Assembly (NCBI GenBank): GCA_947624385.1 | Contig: CANQJZ010000025.1 | Coordinates: 1-36,247, forward strand | From: an uncultured Oscillospiraceae bacterium | GTDB lineage: Bacteria; Bacillota; Clostridia; Oscillospirales; Oscillospiraceae | DNA: 36,247 bases | Direction: 5' to 3' | Shown: positions 23,846 to 31,089 of the stretch, one piece after another | Layout: each line of letters begins with the position of its first letter | How positions within the stretch are numbered: the first letter of the stretch is position 1 | Notes under the pieces: model-generated | Database searches by the model: none | What the model was told of the DNA's origin: nothing | Seen by the model: the letters and a program-made list of their open reading frames with translations, nothing else | Program-made: the position numbers and the translations under genes

Positions 23846-25222
23846 ATGGACCAAAACAAAGACTTCCTCGGCACAGAGCCCATCGGCAAGCTGCTGTTCA
23901 AGCTGGCGGTGCCCACGGTCATCGCCCAGCTCATCAACATGCTCTACAACATCGTGGACCGCATCTACATCGGCCACATGCCCGGGGACGGCAGCCTTGC
24001 CCTCACCGGCGTAGGGGTCTGTCTGCCCATCATCCTCATCGTGTCCGCCTTCGCGGCGCTGGTCAGCTCCGGCGGCGCGCCGAGAGCCTCCATCTTCATG
24101 GGCAAGAAGGACATGGACGCCGCCGAAAAGACGCTGGGCGGCTGCTTCACGTTGCAGCTCGTCGTCTCATTGGTCCTGACGGTCATTCTGCTCATTTGGA
24201 ACCGGCCGCTGCTGCTGGCATTTGGCGCCAGCGCCAACACCATCGACTACGCCGCCAGCTACATGCGCATTTACGCCGTGGGCACCGTCTTCGTCCAGCT
24301 GACCCTGGGCATGAACGCGTTTATAACCGCCCAGGGCAACGCCCGTATCGGCATGCTCACGGTGCTCATCGGCGCGCTGTGCAACATCGCCCTGGACCCG
24401 GTGTTCATCTTCCTCTTCCACATGGGCGTGCGCGGCGCGGCATTGGCCACCATCCTCTCCCAGGGCGTATCCTGCGTGTGGTGCGTTCACTTCCTGCGGG
24501 GGAAAAAGACGCTGCTGCGGCTGCGGCGGGCCAACATGCGCCTGACCGGCTCGGTGGTGCTTCCATGCGTGGCGCTGGGCATGGCCGCCTTCGTCATGCA
24601 GAGCAGCGAGAGCGTCATCTCCGTGTGCTTCAACGCCTCGCTTTTGAAATACGGCGGGGACATCGCCGTTGGCGCCATGACCATCTGCACCAGCGTGATG
24701 CAGTTCGCCATGATGCCCATGCAGGGCATCTCCCAGGGCGCTCAGCCCATATCCAGCTACAATTACGGCGCGGGCAACGCGGACCGGGTCAGGAAGACCT
24801 TCCGGCTGCTTTTGACCTGCTGCGTCACCTTTTCCACGGCCCTGTGGCTGGCTCTCATGCTGCTGCCCCGGGCCTTCGCCTCCATCTTCACCTCCGACGC
24901 GGCCCTCATCGACTTCGCCGTGGGGGCCATCCGCACCTACTGCGCCGGCATTTTCGTCTTCGGCATCCAGATCGCCTGTCAGATGACCTTTGTGTCTCTT
25001 GGCAACGCCCCCTGCTCGGTGATCGTGGCGGTGGTGCGCAAGTTCGTGCTGCTCCTGCCGCTCATTTACATCATGCCGCACCTTGTCTCCGACCAGACCA
25101 TGGGCGTGTATTTAGCCGAGCCGGTGGCGGACGTGACCGCCGTGACCTTCACCGTCATCCTGTTCACCTTCCAATTCCGCAAGGCCATGCGCAAGCTGGA
25201 GGCGGAACACCCGACGCATTAG
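23846..25222 (+). CDS. MATE family efflux transporter
   Basis: 458 aa, about 12 membrane spans in two six-helix halves, exporting cationic compounds by Na+ or H+ antiport in family members. The N-terminal GKLLFKLAVPTVIAQLINML and the following NIVDRIYIGHMPGDGSLAL are typical of MepA/NorM-like MATE proteins. The second half begins near MPMQGISQGAQPISSYNYGA, another family hallmark. ATG 23846 follows AAAGGAGACGACCC. Ends at a repeat-type terminator. No regulator gene lies beside it. Confidence 0.93.
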   Translation: MDQNKDFLGTEPIGKLLFKLAVPTVIAQLINMLYNIVDRIYIGHMPGDGSLALTGVGVCLPIILIVSAFAALVSSGGAPRASIFMGKKDMDAAEKTLGGCFTLQLVVSLVLTVILLIWNRPLLLAFGASANTIDYAASYMRIYAVGTVFVQLTLGMNAFITAQGNARIGMLTVLIGALCNIALDPVFIFLFHMGVRGAALATILSQGVSCVWCVHFLRGKKTLLRLRRANMRLTGSVVLPCVALGMAAFVMQSSESVISVCFNASLLKYGGDIAVGAMTICTSVMQFAMMPMQGISQGAQPISSYNYGAGNADRVRKTFRLLLTCCVTFSTALWLALMLLPRAFASIFTSDAALIDFAVGAIRTYCAGIFVFGIQIACQMTFVSLGNAPCSVIVAVVRKFVLLLPLIYIMPHLVSDQTMGVYLAEPVADVTAVTFTVILFTFQFRKAMRKLEAEHPTH

Positions 25223-25237
25223 CCACATACCGCATAA

Positions 25238-25264
25238 AAAGGCCCCCTTGTCAAAGGGGGCTTT
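25238..25264 (+). terminator. Repeat-derived terminator hairpin after the MATE gene
   Basis: AAAGGCCCCC-TTGTCAAA-GGGGGCTTT, with A-run before and short T-run after. This is the minimal single-hairpin form of the CCCCCTTGT repeat family and can work in both directions. Confidence 0.7.
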
Positions 25265-25312
25265 CCAAGCGGTGTGCGCCTGACGGCGCGAATATACAAA
25301 ACGGAGGTTACC

Positions 25313-26080
25313 ATGGAGCGCTTCAGACGTTTGGGCCGGTATCAGAAGATCGTTTTGCTCCTGATGGCCGCGATGACGCTGGTCTTCGCGGTGATCTATC
25401 CCATGACCATCGCAAAGACGGGGTTTGCCTACAAGGGCGAGCTGCTGGTCATGAGCGAGGAAGACGGCGACACGGTATATACCGGCAAGGTCCAGGGCCA
25501 GTCGGCCCGCTTTACCGTCTATGAGGACGGGACGGTCCGGTTCCAATGGGGAAATAAGACCTACGGCCCCTATACCGCCCGGGAGGACCCCGCCGCCATC
25601 CCGGAGGACAGCGATCTGGGCGCGTCCATGACCGGCGTGGAGCTTCGCCGGGGAGAGGACATCCTCTTTCGCGGCGGCGTGATGGACAGCGAATTCGGCC
25701 CGGTGCTGTACAACGAGGACGGAAGCTGGGCGGGCCTGGACATTTCCGTGTCAACCAACGGCGTCGAGATCGATGAAAATGGGAACGTCATCGACCCAAT
25801 GGAGCCCTCCGCCGTCCACATCCTGGACCTGATGGCCGGCCCCAGGCTGACCCACAAGGGCCACTGGCTGGCACTGTTCGTCGGCCTGTTGATTTGCGTC
25901 GGCAACGGGCTCTTCATGCTGTTTGCCGACGAGCTTTTCCGCTGGCAGATGTCCTTCCGTATCCGCGGCGCGGACCGGGCGGAGCCCTCCGACTGGGAGA
26001 TCATGGGAAGGACTATCAGCTGGGCGGGCCTGGCGGTCCTGGCGCTGGCGCTCTATATCGCGGGCCTGGGCCTGCAATAA
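25313..26080 (+). CDS. Hypothetical membrane protein
   Basis: 255 aa, not recognised. ATG 25313 with ribosome site ACGGAGG. One span near the N-terminus (12-31, IVLLLMAAMTLVFAVIYP) and two near the C-terminus (about 185-205 HWLALFVGLLICVGNGLFML; 235-253 WAGLAVLALALYIAGLGL). The central 140 residues are acidic and beta-rich and would sit outside the membrane, if the first span is an anchor. No catalytic motif seen. It precedes the DHH phosphoesterase gene by 11 bases, with the ribosome site AAGGAGG at the junction, so the two are co-transcribed. No function suggested. Confidence 0.75.
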   Translation: MERFRRLGRYQKIVLLLMAAMTLVFAVIYPMTIAKTGFAYKGELLVMSEEDGDTVYTGKVQGQSARFTVYEDGTVRFQWGNKTYGPYTAREDPAAIPEDSDLGASMTGVELRRGEDILFRGGVMDSEFGPVLYNEDGSWAGLDISVSTNGVEIDENGNVIDPMEPSAVHILDLMAGPRLTHKGHWLALFVGLLICVGNGLFMLFADELFRWQMSFRIRGADRAEPSDWEIMGRTISWAGLAVLALALYIAGLGLQ

Positions 26081-26091
26081 GGAGGACCCAC

Positions 26092-27045
26092 ATGCAGCTT
26101 ATCGACCTATCCCATGCCGCGGCGCTTCTCTCCGCCGCGAACGACATCCTCGTCGTGCCCCATATCCGGCCGGACGGGGACGCCGCCGGCAGCGCCTGCG
26201 CCCTGTGCCTGGGTCTGCGGGCACTGGGCAAGCGGGCGTACATCGCCCCGGACCCGCCCAACATGAAGCGCTATGAAAAATACATGACGCCCTGGTTCGC
26301 CCCGGCGGGCTTCGTCCCCGGCTTCATCGCCGCGGTGGACACGCCGGGACCGGGCCAGTTCCCACCCGGTCTGGAAGCACTGGCGGATAAAACCGACCTG
26401 GCCGTGGACCACCACGGCACCAACAGCGGCTACGCCAGGTATACTTACCTGGAACCGGACAGCGCCGCCACGGGGGAGCTGGTGTACCTGCTGCTTTGTG
26501 AATTGGACGCGGCCATTTCCCCGGCGATCGCCGAGGCCCTTTACGTGTCCCTGGCCACGGACACCAACTGTTTCCGCACCCCTGGCACCACCGCCCGGAC
26601 GCTGACCATCGCCGGCGCGCTGCGCCAAACGGGCTTTGACGCGGCGGGACTGACCCGTACCCTTTTTGAGACCAGATCGCCCGCCAGACTCCGGCTGGAA
26701 TCCACGCTGTACGGCGACATGCGCTTCCCCCGTCCGGGCCTTTGCGTCATGACGCTGCCCCTGGACGCGGTGGCCGCCTGCGGCGCCACGGAGGACGACA
26801 TGGACAAGCTGTCGCTTCTGACCGTGGTCCCGGAGGGGACCCGGACAGGGCTGCTGCTGCGCCAATTGCCCGACGGGCGGTGGAAGGTGTCTCTGCGCAC
26901 CGACGGGTCCGTCCACGCGGGGCATATCCTACAGGCCATCGGCGGCGGCGGGCACATGGACGCGGCCGGAGCCGTTACAAACGGTCCGCCGGAGGCCATC
27001 GAGGCGGCGGTCCTGGCGGCCCTGGACCGGGAGACGGCCCCATGA
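26092..27045 (+). CDS. DHH/DHHA1 phosphoesterase, NrnA-like (nanoRNase / pAp phosphatase)
   Basis: 317 aa. The DHH domain carries metal-site motifs H24-IRPDGD30, D83 in AAVDTPG and D106-H-H108, and the C-terminal DHHA1 domain ends with a GGGGHMDAAGA glycine loop. This layout fits bifunctional oligoribonuclease/3'-phosphoadenosine-5'-phosphate phosphatase NrnA, which degrades 2-5 nt RNAs. Cyclic-dinucleotide phosphodiesterases of the GdpP type have extra PAS/GGDEF domains, absent here; stand-alone Pde2-like activity on pApA is an alternative. ATG 26092 follows AAGGAGG. Overlaps the methyltransferase gene by ATGA. Confidence 0.88.
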   Translation: MQLIDLSHAAALLSAANDILVVPHIRPDGDAAGSACALCLGLRALGKRAYIAPDPPNMKRYEKYMTPWFAPAGFVPGFIAAVDTPGPGQFPPGLEALADKTDLAVDHHGTNSGYARYTYLEPDSAATGELVYLLLCELDAAISPAIAEALYVSLATDTNCFRTPGTTARTLTIAGALRQTGFDAAGLTRTLFETRSPARLRLESTLYGDMRFPRPGLCVMTLPLDAVAACGATEDDMDKLSLLTVVPEGTRTGLLLRQLPDGRWKVSLRTDGSVHAGHILQAIGGGGHMDAAGAVTNGPPEAIEAAVLAALDRETAP

Positions 27046-27893
27046 GGGCGGCGGAGCGGCTTTTGCTGGCCCTGAACCGGCTGTTCCCGCTGCCGGTACA
27101 CCCGTTCAACCTGCAAAACGACGGGCAAAAAACCTACGCCCAATGGCAGTACGAAAAGGGCCGGGACACGGTGCGATCCTTCCTGGACCGGTACACGCTG
27201 GACGATATGTTCCGGGACAAACAGGTCTGCGACATAGGCTGCGGCGCGGGGGGCAAGAGCCTCTATTACGCCTCCCTGGGCGCAAAACACGTGACGGGGC
27301 TGGACGTGCTGGAAAAGTACGGCCCCCAGGCTGCCGCCCTGGCGGAGCAGCTGGACCTGGCCGACCGATTCACCTTTTTGTGTCGTGACGCGGCAAACAC
27401 CGGCCTGCCCGACGAGAGCTTTGACACAATCGTCATGAACGACGCCATGGAGCACGTATCGGACCCGGCGGGGGTGCTGGCCGAATGCGCACGGCTGCTG
27501 CGCCCCGGCGGGCGGCTGTTCGTCAATTTCCCGCCCTATTACCACCCCTACGGCGCCCACCTGTCCGACCGGATCGGCGTGCCCTGGGTGCAGGTCTTCT
27601 TCTCGGAAAGGACCCTCATCTCGGTCTACGAGCGGCTGTGCCGGGACCTGCCGGACGGCCGGGAGCGTATTCAATTTCGCGTCAGCCGGGACGAAAAGGG
27701 CCGGGAATATTTTTCCTACGTGAACAAAATGACCCTCCGGCGCTTCCGGGCCCTCCGGGATGCCGCGCCCCTGGCGGCGGAGTATTACCGGGAGGTCCCC
27801 CTGCGGCCATATCTCGCGCCGCTGGCCAGATGCCCCGGCCTGGGGGAGGCGTTCGTGAAGATGGCCGTGTGCGTGTTCGTCAAGGACAAGTGA
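27042..27893 (+). CDS. Class I SAM-dependent methyltransferase (type 11-like)
   Basis: 283 aa. Motif I VCDIGCGAGGKS (62-73), acidic motif II LDVLEKY, motif III segment ESFDTIVMNDAMEHV, and post-motif LLRPGGRLFVNFPPYYHPYG are all present. The N-terminal 40 residues (NLQNDGQKTYAQWQYEKG) and the aromatic/tyrosine-rich substrate region resemble UbiE/Cyp8-like small-molecule or lipid methyltransferases. The substrate is unknown. Start ATG 27042 sits in an ATGA overlap with the DHH gene, so it is translationally coupled. A promoter for a separate transcript begins 60 bases after its stop. Confidence 0.85.
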   Translation: MRAAERLLLALNRLFPLPVHPFNLQNDGQKTYAQWQYEKGRDTVRSFLDRYTLDDMFRDKQVCDIGCGAGGKSLYYASLGAKHVTGLDVLEKYGPQAAALAEQLDLADRFTFLCRDAANTGLPDESFDTIVMNDAMEHVSDPAGVLAECARLLRPGGRLFVNFPPYYHPYGAHLSDRIGVPWVQVFFSERTLISVYERLCRDLPDGRERIQFRVSRDEKGREYFSYVNKMTLRRFRALRDAAPLAAEYYREVPLRPYLAPLARCPGLGEAFVKMAVCVFVKDK

Positions 27894-27953
27894 CCGCATG
27901 AGGCGGACAAAGGACCGTTCCGAAAAAATTTCCAAAAATTTGCAAAAAATAGC

Positions 27954-27982
27954 TTGACGAATTGTCAAAAATGTGTTTAGAT
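27954..27982 (+). promoter_or_regulatory. Candidate promoter for a stand-alone RNA
   Basis: TTGACG at 27954-27959, 17-base spacer, TTAGAT at 27977-27982 (or TAGATA with 18). A predicted start near 27990 coincides with the first base of a GGAGCC/GGCTCC hairpin. No plus-strand protein gene follows within 3 kb. Confidence 0.6.
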
Positions 27983-27989
27983 ACAGATA

Positions 27990-28184
27990 GGAGCCGGAGC
28001 ATTCCGTTGAGGCTCCCTGAACCAGCCGCCGGCCACGCCCCTGTAATGGGCCATTTGTGTAACTCCCCTTTCTCCTCTTGATGCTTTCTCATACAGGAAA
28101 CTCCTTTCCATCCTCAGTGCGCACAGGGGTGTGGCTTTTATAACAAGAAAAAGAGGACCGTTCGCGGTCCTCTTTTTCTTGTTA
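27990..28184 (+). ncRNA. Candidate structured non-coding RNA, about 190 nt
   Basis: Between a plus-strand promoter and a long terminator hairpin. Hairpin A: GGAGCC (27990-27995) with GGCTCC (28011-28016). Long-range helix B: GCCACGCCCCTGT (28032-28044) pairs over 13 bp, with one G-U, to ACAGGGGTGTGGC (28123-28135), enclosing a pyrimidine-rich 78-nt loop (TCCCCTTTCTCCTC). CTTTTAT follows helix B. The size recalls 6S RNA, but 6S closes end to end and I see no clear central bubble. The opposite strand offers short open frames with Shine-Dalgarno sequences (starts at 28092 and 28054), so a small peptide gene on the minus strand is an alternative. Confidence 0.45.
28141..28184. terminator. Long perfect bidirectional terminator with TTCG tetraloop
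   Basis: A 20-bp perfect stem TAACAAGAAAAAGAGGACCG with its complement, closed by TTCG. The stem carries its own T-run (CTCTTTTTCTTG), so it can terminate on either strand. Confidence 0.8.
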
Positions 28185-28186
28185 TG

Positions 28187-28212
28187 TCGTGAAAATGCAA
28201 GCATTTTCACGA
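28187..28212. repeat. 26-base palindrome
   Basis: TCGTGAAAATGC, AA, GCATTTTCACGA: a perfect 12-bp inverted repeat just after the terminator. The two-base centre is too small for an ideal RNA loop, so it may act as a DNA palindrome or be an element end. Confidence 0.6.
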
Positions 28213-28238
28213 GAGAGATGCAGCCCGCTGCAGCGCTC

Positions 28239-28343
28239 GTCGTCGCTCGCTGGGCTAGGCCGTGATTCGCCGCAAGCGGCAAATCACGGATAGCCCGCGG
28301 CGTCTCCTCTCCCCACGCGACAAGCGTGCCGCGTGGGGACCCC
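28239..28343. repeat. Double-hairpin repeat element, copy 2
   Basis: GTCGTCGCTCGCTGGG start. Hairpin 1 (28252-28296): GGGCTA / TAGCCC outer arms, GTGATT / AATCAC middle, GCCGC-AA-GCGGC core, the best paired of the three copies. Hairpin 2 (28310-28339): TCCCCACGCG / CGCGTGGGGA around AAGCGT. Confidence 0.85.
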
Positions 28344-28373
28344 AGGGGCGTTCACGTTTGCGGGCTGAGAAGA

Positions 28374-28406
28374 ATGATTTCCGAGGTACATGCCCCCGGA
28401 AATCAT
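28374..28406 (-). terminator. Hairpin downstream of the truncated membrane-protein gene
   Basis: ATGATTTCCG / CGGAAATCAT, a 10-bp stem with a 13-base loop. On the minus strand it is followed by TCTTCT, a weak T-rich tail, and would end the three-gene minus-strand transcript. A smaller hairpin, TTTGCGCC-TGC-GGCGCAAA-like, lies at 28419-28437. Confidence 0.5.
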
Positions 28407-28420
28407 ATCCAACTTTATTT

Positions 28421-28517
28421 GCGCCTGCGGGCGCAAACTCTGCGAGGCTATTTCACCAAATTTTTCAACGCCTCGGTCACGGCGCCGGGATGCGATATGG
28501 TGACGCCGGCGGCGGCA
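28421..28517. repeat. Duplicated 3' end of the PfkB kinase gene (copy in membrane-protein gene)
   Basis: 97 bases, about nine in ten identical to 30131-30227: the first 39 bases match exactly and about nine later positions differ. It covers the last 23 or so codons and the bases after the stop. It supplies the C-terminal coding end of the membrane-protein gene here and of the kinase gene there. Confidence 0.9.
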
Positions 28518-28987
28518 AGGGCCAGCGCTTTGCCTGCGGACAGGATGGGGTCGTTGTACTTTCGGTACACGATCACATTTCGTATGGCCGCGATGGCCGC
28601 ATAAAAGGTGTAAGCCGCCATCGCGTAGATCATATATCCGGGATAGGCGATGACATGCCCCATATACACCGTGACAAAGTGAATGCCCAGCAGGGCAAAA
28701 TTCAGGACCAGCATGATGCACGCGCTGTTTCTGTACCTTTTCCATTTTTGCCAGGCGCGCAGTTTTTTGTGCCCAAGCAGCAGCGAAAAGCGGATGGCGC
28801 TGAGCGTCAGATAATAAAACGCCAGCGTTCCCGCCCATATCGAACGGACGGCCACGCCGTTTATCCCCTGCAAAAGTGCATATGCCAGGTTGACAGCGAG
28901 GCTGCCGTATAAAACAGCCTCCCCGCGCTTTTGCCTGTCGCTGCGGAGCGTTTTCGCCGCTGCACGCAGCCGCGCTCTTTTATCCAT
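28448..28987 (-). CDS. Small membrane protein with a kinase-derived C-terminal tail (probable chimera)
   Basis: 179 aa from ATG 28987, which overlaps the regulator stop by 8 bases. The N-terminus is very basic (DKRARLRAAAKTLRSDRQKR). About four membrane spans follow, between 28 and 150 (for example YRNSACIMLVLNFALLGIHF). After RKYNDPILSAGKALALA the last 23 residues, AAAGVTISHPGAVTEALKN + LVK, match the C-terminus of the PfkB kinase gene 1.7 kb away with few changes. DNA identity extends past the stop. The natural end of the membrane protein therefore seems to have been replaced by recombination. Function unknown; the gene may be impaired. Confidence 0.75.
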   Translation of the reverse strand: MDKRARLRAAAKTLRSDRQKRGEAVLYGSLAVNLAYALLQGINGVAVRSIWAGTLAFYYLTLSAIRFSLLLGHKKLRAWQKWKRYRNSACIMLVLNFALLGIHFVTVYMGHVIAYPGYMIYAMAAYTFYAAIAAIRNVIVYRKYNDPILSAGKALALAAAGVTISHPGAVTEALKNLVK

Positions 28988-29591
28988 TTGCCGCCTCGCC
29001 CGCCTCTTTGCCTCCCGGCGAGATGCAGCGCATACAGATCTCAACGATCGTCTCCACCGGGTCGGAACAGTCCTTATCCAGCCATTCCCAAACGACGGAC
29101 GTGATGCCGCCCAGATAAAAATGGACGATATAGGCCCTGACCTCCGCCGGGACGCGAAACCGGTCCAGCGCCGGGGAGAACACCCGGTCAAAGAGCCGCT
29201 GAAACGTGTTCTGCGTGCGAAAAACGCTCTGGTGCTGCAGCACGACCTGATACAGCCGCTTGTTCTCCCTGACAAATTCCAAATATGGTTTTAAATAGGC
29301 AGGGGACATGAAGACCAGGTCCTCCAGCCGTTCCGACGCCAAAAGCCTCTCTGTGTCGGCAAGCTCGGCGGAATACCGCTGGAAGCACTTGTTGTTCGTG
29401 TACTCCACGCACTCGCGCAGCAGATCGTCGATCGTCTCATAGTGCAGATAGAAGGTGGAACGGTTGACCCCGGCCTTTTCGCATATCTCCTTCACGGTGA
29501 TATACGGGAAGTCCTTTTTCGTCAGGCACTCGATGAGCGCCTCGTCCATCCGGGCCGCCGTGCTGAAATACCTGCTCTCCGTCCTGTTCAA
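28980..29591 (-). CDS. TetR/AcrR family transcriptional regulator
   Basis: 203 aa. DNA-binding helix-turn-helix at 31-50 (ITVKEICEKAGVNRSTFYLH) and an all-helical ligand domain. The pattern FYLHYETIDDLLRECVEY and the later TSVVWEWLDKDCSDPVETI match the TetR subgroup with a DhaS-like C-terminal domain. The start appears to be TTG 29591 (AAAGGCGG upstream); no better ATG is available at the N-terminus. It sits between two membrane-protein genes on one transcript, so it probably controls this cassette in response to a small molecule. No operator palindrome could be fixed. Confidence 0.88.
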   Translation of the reverse strand: MNRTESRYFSTAARMDEALIECLTKKDFPYITVKEICEKAGVNRSTFYLHYETIDDLLRECVEYTNNKCFQRYSAELADTERLLASERLEDLVFMSPAYLKPYLEFVRENKRLYQVVLQHQSVFRTQNTFQRLFDRVFSPALDRFRVPAEVRAYIVHFYLGGITSVVWEWLDKDCSDPVETIVEICMRCISPGGKEAGEAANG

Positions 29592-29623
29592 CCGTTCCGC
29601 CGCCTTTCTCCGCCGATTTTTTG

Positions 29624-29983
29624 TCAGTCCTCGCCGCCCGCGATCTCTGTGGCCAGACGCATGATGTCGCCGGCGTATGCCTCCTTGCGCTTTTGCAGGA
29701 TACGCTTATAGAGCGGATAATTCGCCCCCATCCCGGCGAAGCCGAGGATGCCGACGCCGATGCCCAGGGCCATAAATCCGGCCGTTCCCCCGCCGATGAC
29801 GCCCATGGCGAGGCACATGCCTGTCCCTGCAACCAGCGAGCATACGACGCCGAAGGTATACGTGAAGATCTGCGCGGGCATTTTTGCCGCCCGGTCCAGC
29901 TTACGCAGCGCGACCACCTTGGACGCGCTCTTTTTGGAGTACTCGTTTACGATGGCCTCGGCATAAATTTTGTCTGTGTTCAT
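29624..29983 (-). CDS. Two-span membrane protein of unknown function
   Basis: 119 aa from ATG 29983, with ribosome site GGAGGT 9 bases upstream. A charged N-terminal amphipathic region (TDKIYAEAIVNEYSKKSASK) precedes two glycine-rich spans (about 47-67 TYTFGVVCSLVAGTGMCLAM; 70-92 GGGTAGFMALGIGVGILGFA) and a basic C-terminal tail (YKRILQKRKEAYAGDIMRL). Similar short clostridial proteins exist and are often given the label dihydropteridine reductase by automated pipelines, which the sequence does not support. First gene of the TetR cassette. Confidence 0.75.
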   Translation of the reverse strand: MNTDKIYAEAIVNEYSKKSASKVVALRKLDRAAKMPAQIFTYTFGVVCSLVAGTGMCLAMGVIGGGTAGFMALGIGVGILGFAGMGANYPLYKRILQKRKEAYAGDIMRLATEIAGGED

Positions 29984-30016
29984 GGTGTATGACCTCCGTT
30001 TGAATTTTGTACCTGC

Positions 30017-30022
30017 ATCATA
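30017..30022 (-). promoter_or_regulatory. Extended -10 promoter of the TetR cassette
   Basis: On the minus strand TGC-TATGAT, an extended -10 element, lies 34 bases before the start codon. A good -35 box is not evident (TTGTTC at 20-base spacing). Confidence 0.45.
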
Positions 30023-30083
30023 GCAGACGGAGGCCCTGCCCGGAACAACACGATCGGCCATTTCTGTCGAGGGAGCATGAATT

Positions 30084-30120
30084 TTCCTTATAAAATGGCC
30101 CCCTTGTGAAAGGGGGCCTT
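30084..30120. repeat. Short CCCCCTTGT-family repeat / terminator
   Basis: TTCCTTATAAAATGGCCCCC flank and a CCCCC-TTGTGAAA-GGGGG hairpin. Lies just downstream of the kinase gene on the minus strand and could end its transcript. Confidence 0.75.
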
Positions 30121-30130
30121 CATATGGTAT

Positions 30131-30227
30131 GCGCCTGCGGGCGCAAACTCTGCGAGGCTATTTCACCAACTCTTTCAACGCCTCGGTCACGGCTCCCGCG
30201 TGCGATATGGTGACGCCGGCGGCGGCC
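30131..30227. repeat. 3' end of PfkB kinase gene, source copy of the duplication
   Basis: Matches 28421-28517 at about nine in ten bases. Here it is the natural end of a full-length PfkB gene, so this is likely the donor. Confidence 0.88.
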
Positions 30228-31045
30228 ACGCCCAGCCGGGTACACGCTTCCAGGGACAGGTCCTTTGCCAGCCCCACGGCCAGCGCCGCCGTCAGGCTGT
30301 CCCCCGCGCCGGTGGCGTCCGTTACCCGGACGTTGGCGGCGTTTTGCCGGAACAGCGCCTTCCCCTGGCCGCACAGCACCCCGTCCGGCCCCAGGGAGAT
30401 CACCACCCGCTGCACCCCGGCGTCCAGCAGCGCCCTGGCCTGGTCCAGCGGCCTTTCCAGCCCCGTCAGGGCCGCGGCCTCGGTCCGATTGGCCTTCAGC
30501 GTATGCAGCCGGGATAAAACGGGCCGGAGACGCACGCACTTGGCCGCCGACACGCAGTCGGCCGCCAGCGGCGCCGTGATACGCTGGCCCAGAAAGGCCA
30601 GGGTATCCTCCGGCAGGTTGGCGTCCAGCACCACCGCGTCAGCCCCGGCCAGGGCGGGGAGCCAACCCTCTGCCAGGTCCGGCGTCATGCGCTCGCACAG
30701 GGCCATGTCGTTCACCGCGGCGGCCACGTCCCCCCGCTGGTCGCATATGTACAGATACCGGTTGTTGCCCCGCTGGGTCCACCGGCAGTTTGCCAGGTCC
30801 ACGCCGAAGCGCTCGGCGTCCGCCCGGATGGCGGCCTCGTGCTCATCAAGGCCCAGCAGGGAGAAGAACGCGGCGTCCGCCCCCAGCAGGGCGCAGCACC
30901 GGGCGATATTCCACCCCACGCCCCCCAAAGCGGTGCGCACAGTGCCGGGTATAGAATCCCCCCGGGTCAACGGCCGGTCCGCCCGGCCGCCCACGTCCAC
31001 GTTCAACGCGCCGATGACGGCGACTTTCTTTTTCATCGTTTCCAT
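30158..31045 (-). CDS. PfkB family carbohydrate/nucleoside kinase
   Basis: 295 aa if started at ATG 31045, 292 from ATG 31036. PfkB signatures: GGVGWNIARCCALLGAD (41-57) and DATGAGDSLTAAL (from 243), with D249 as catalytic base and an anion hole in TGAGD. The middle segment (VSAAKCVRLRPVLSRLHTLK, then ANRTEAAALTG) resembles pseudouridine kinases (PsuK) more than fructokinases or ribokinases. That assignment is tentative and no psuG glycosidase gene is nearby. It has its own promoter immediately upstream, placing the predicted transcription start on the first ATG. Confidence 0.85.
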   Translation of the reverse strand: METMKKKVAVIGALNVDVGGRADRPLTRGDSIPGTVRTALGGVGWNIARCCALLGADAAFFSLLGLDEHEAAIRADAERFGVDLANCRWTQRGNNRYLYICDQRGDVAAAVNDMALCERMTPDLAEGWLPALAGADAVVLDANLPEDTLAFLGQRITAPLAADCVSAAKCVRLRPVLSRLHTLKANRTEAAALTGLERPLDQARALLDAGVQRVVISLGPDGVLCGQGKALFRQNAANVRVTDATGAGDSLTAALAVGLAKDLSLEACTRLGVAAAGVTISHAGAVTEALKELVK

Positions 31046-31051
31046 GGTATT

Positions 31052-31079
31052 ATTGTAGCAGATTATTTCCGTTTTTCAA
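31052..31079 (-). promoter_or_regulatory. Promoter of the PfkB kinase gene
   Basis: On the minus strand TTGAAA (31079-31074), 16-base spacer, extended -10 TGC-TACAAT (31057-31052). The predicted start falls around 31045. It overlaps the ribosome site of the divergent ybaK gene. Confidence 0.65.
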
Positions 31080-31089
31080 GGAGGCATCC

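Noticed and set aside
27990-28184. Classical 6S RNA
   Set aside because: Size fits, but the 5' end forms its own hairpin instead of pairing with the 3' end, and no central bubble was evident. Kept only as an unassigned RNA candidate.
29624-29983. Dihydropteridine reductase
   Set aside because: The label seen on similar proteins is not supported: there is no nucleotide-binding fold, only two membrane spans.
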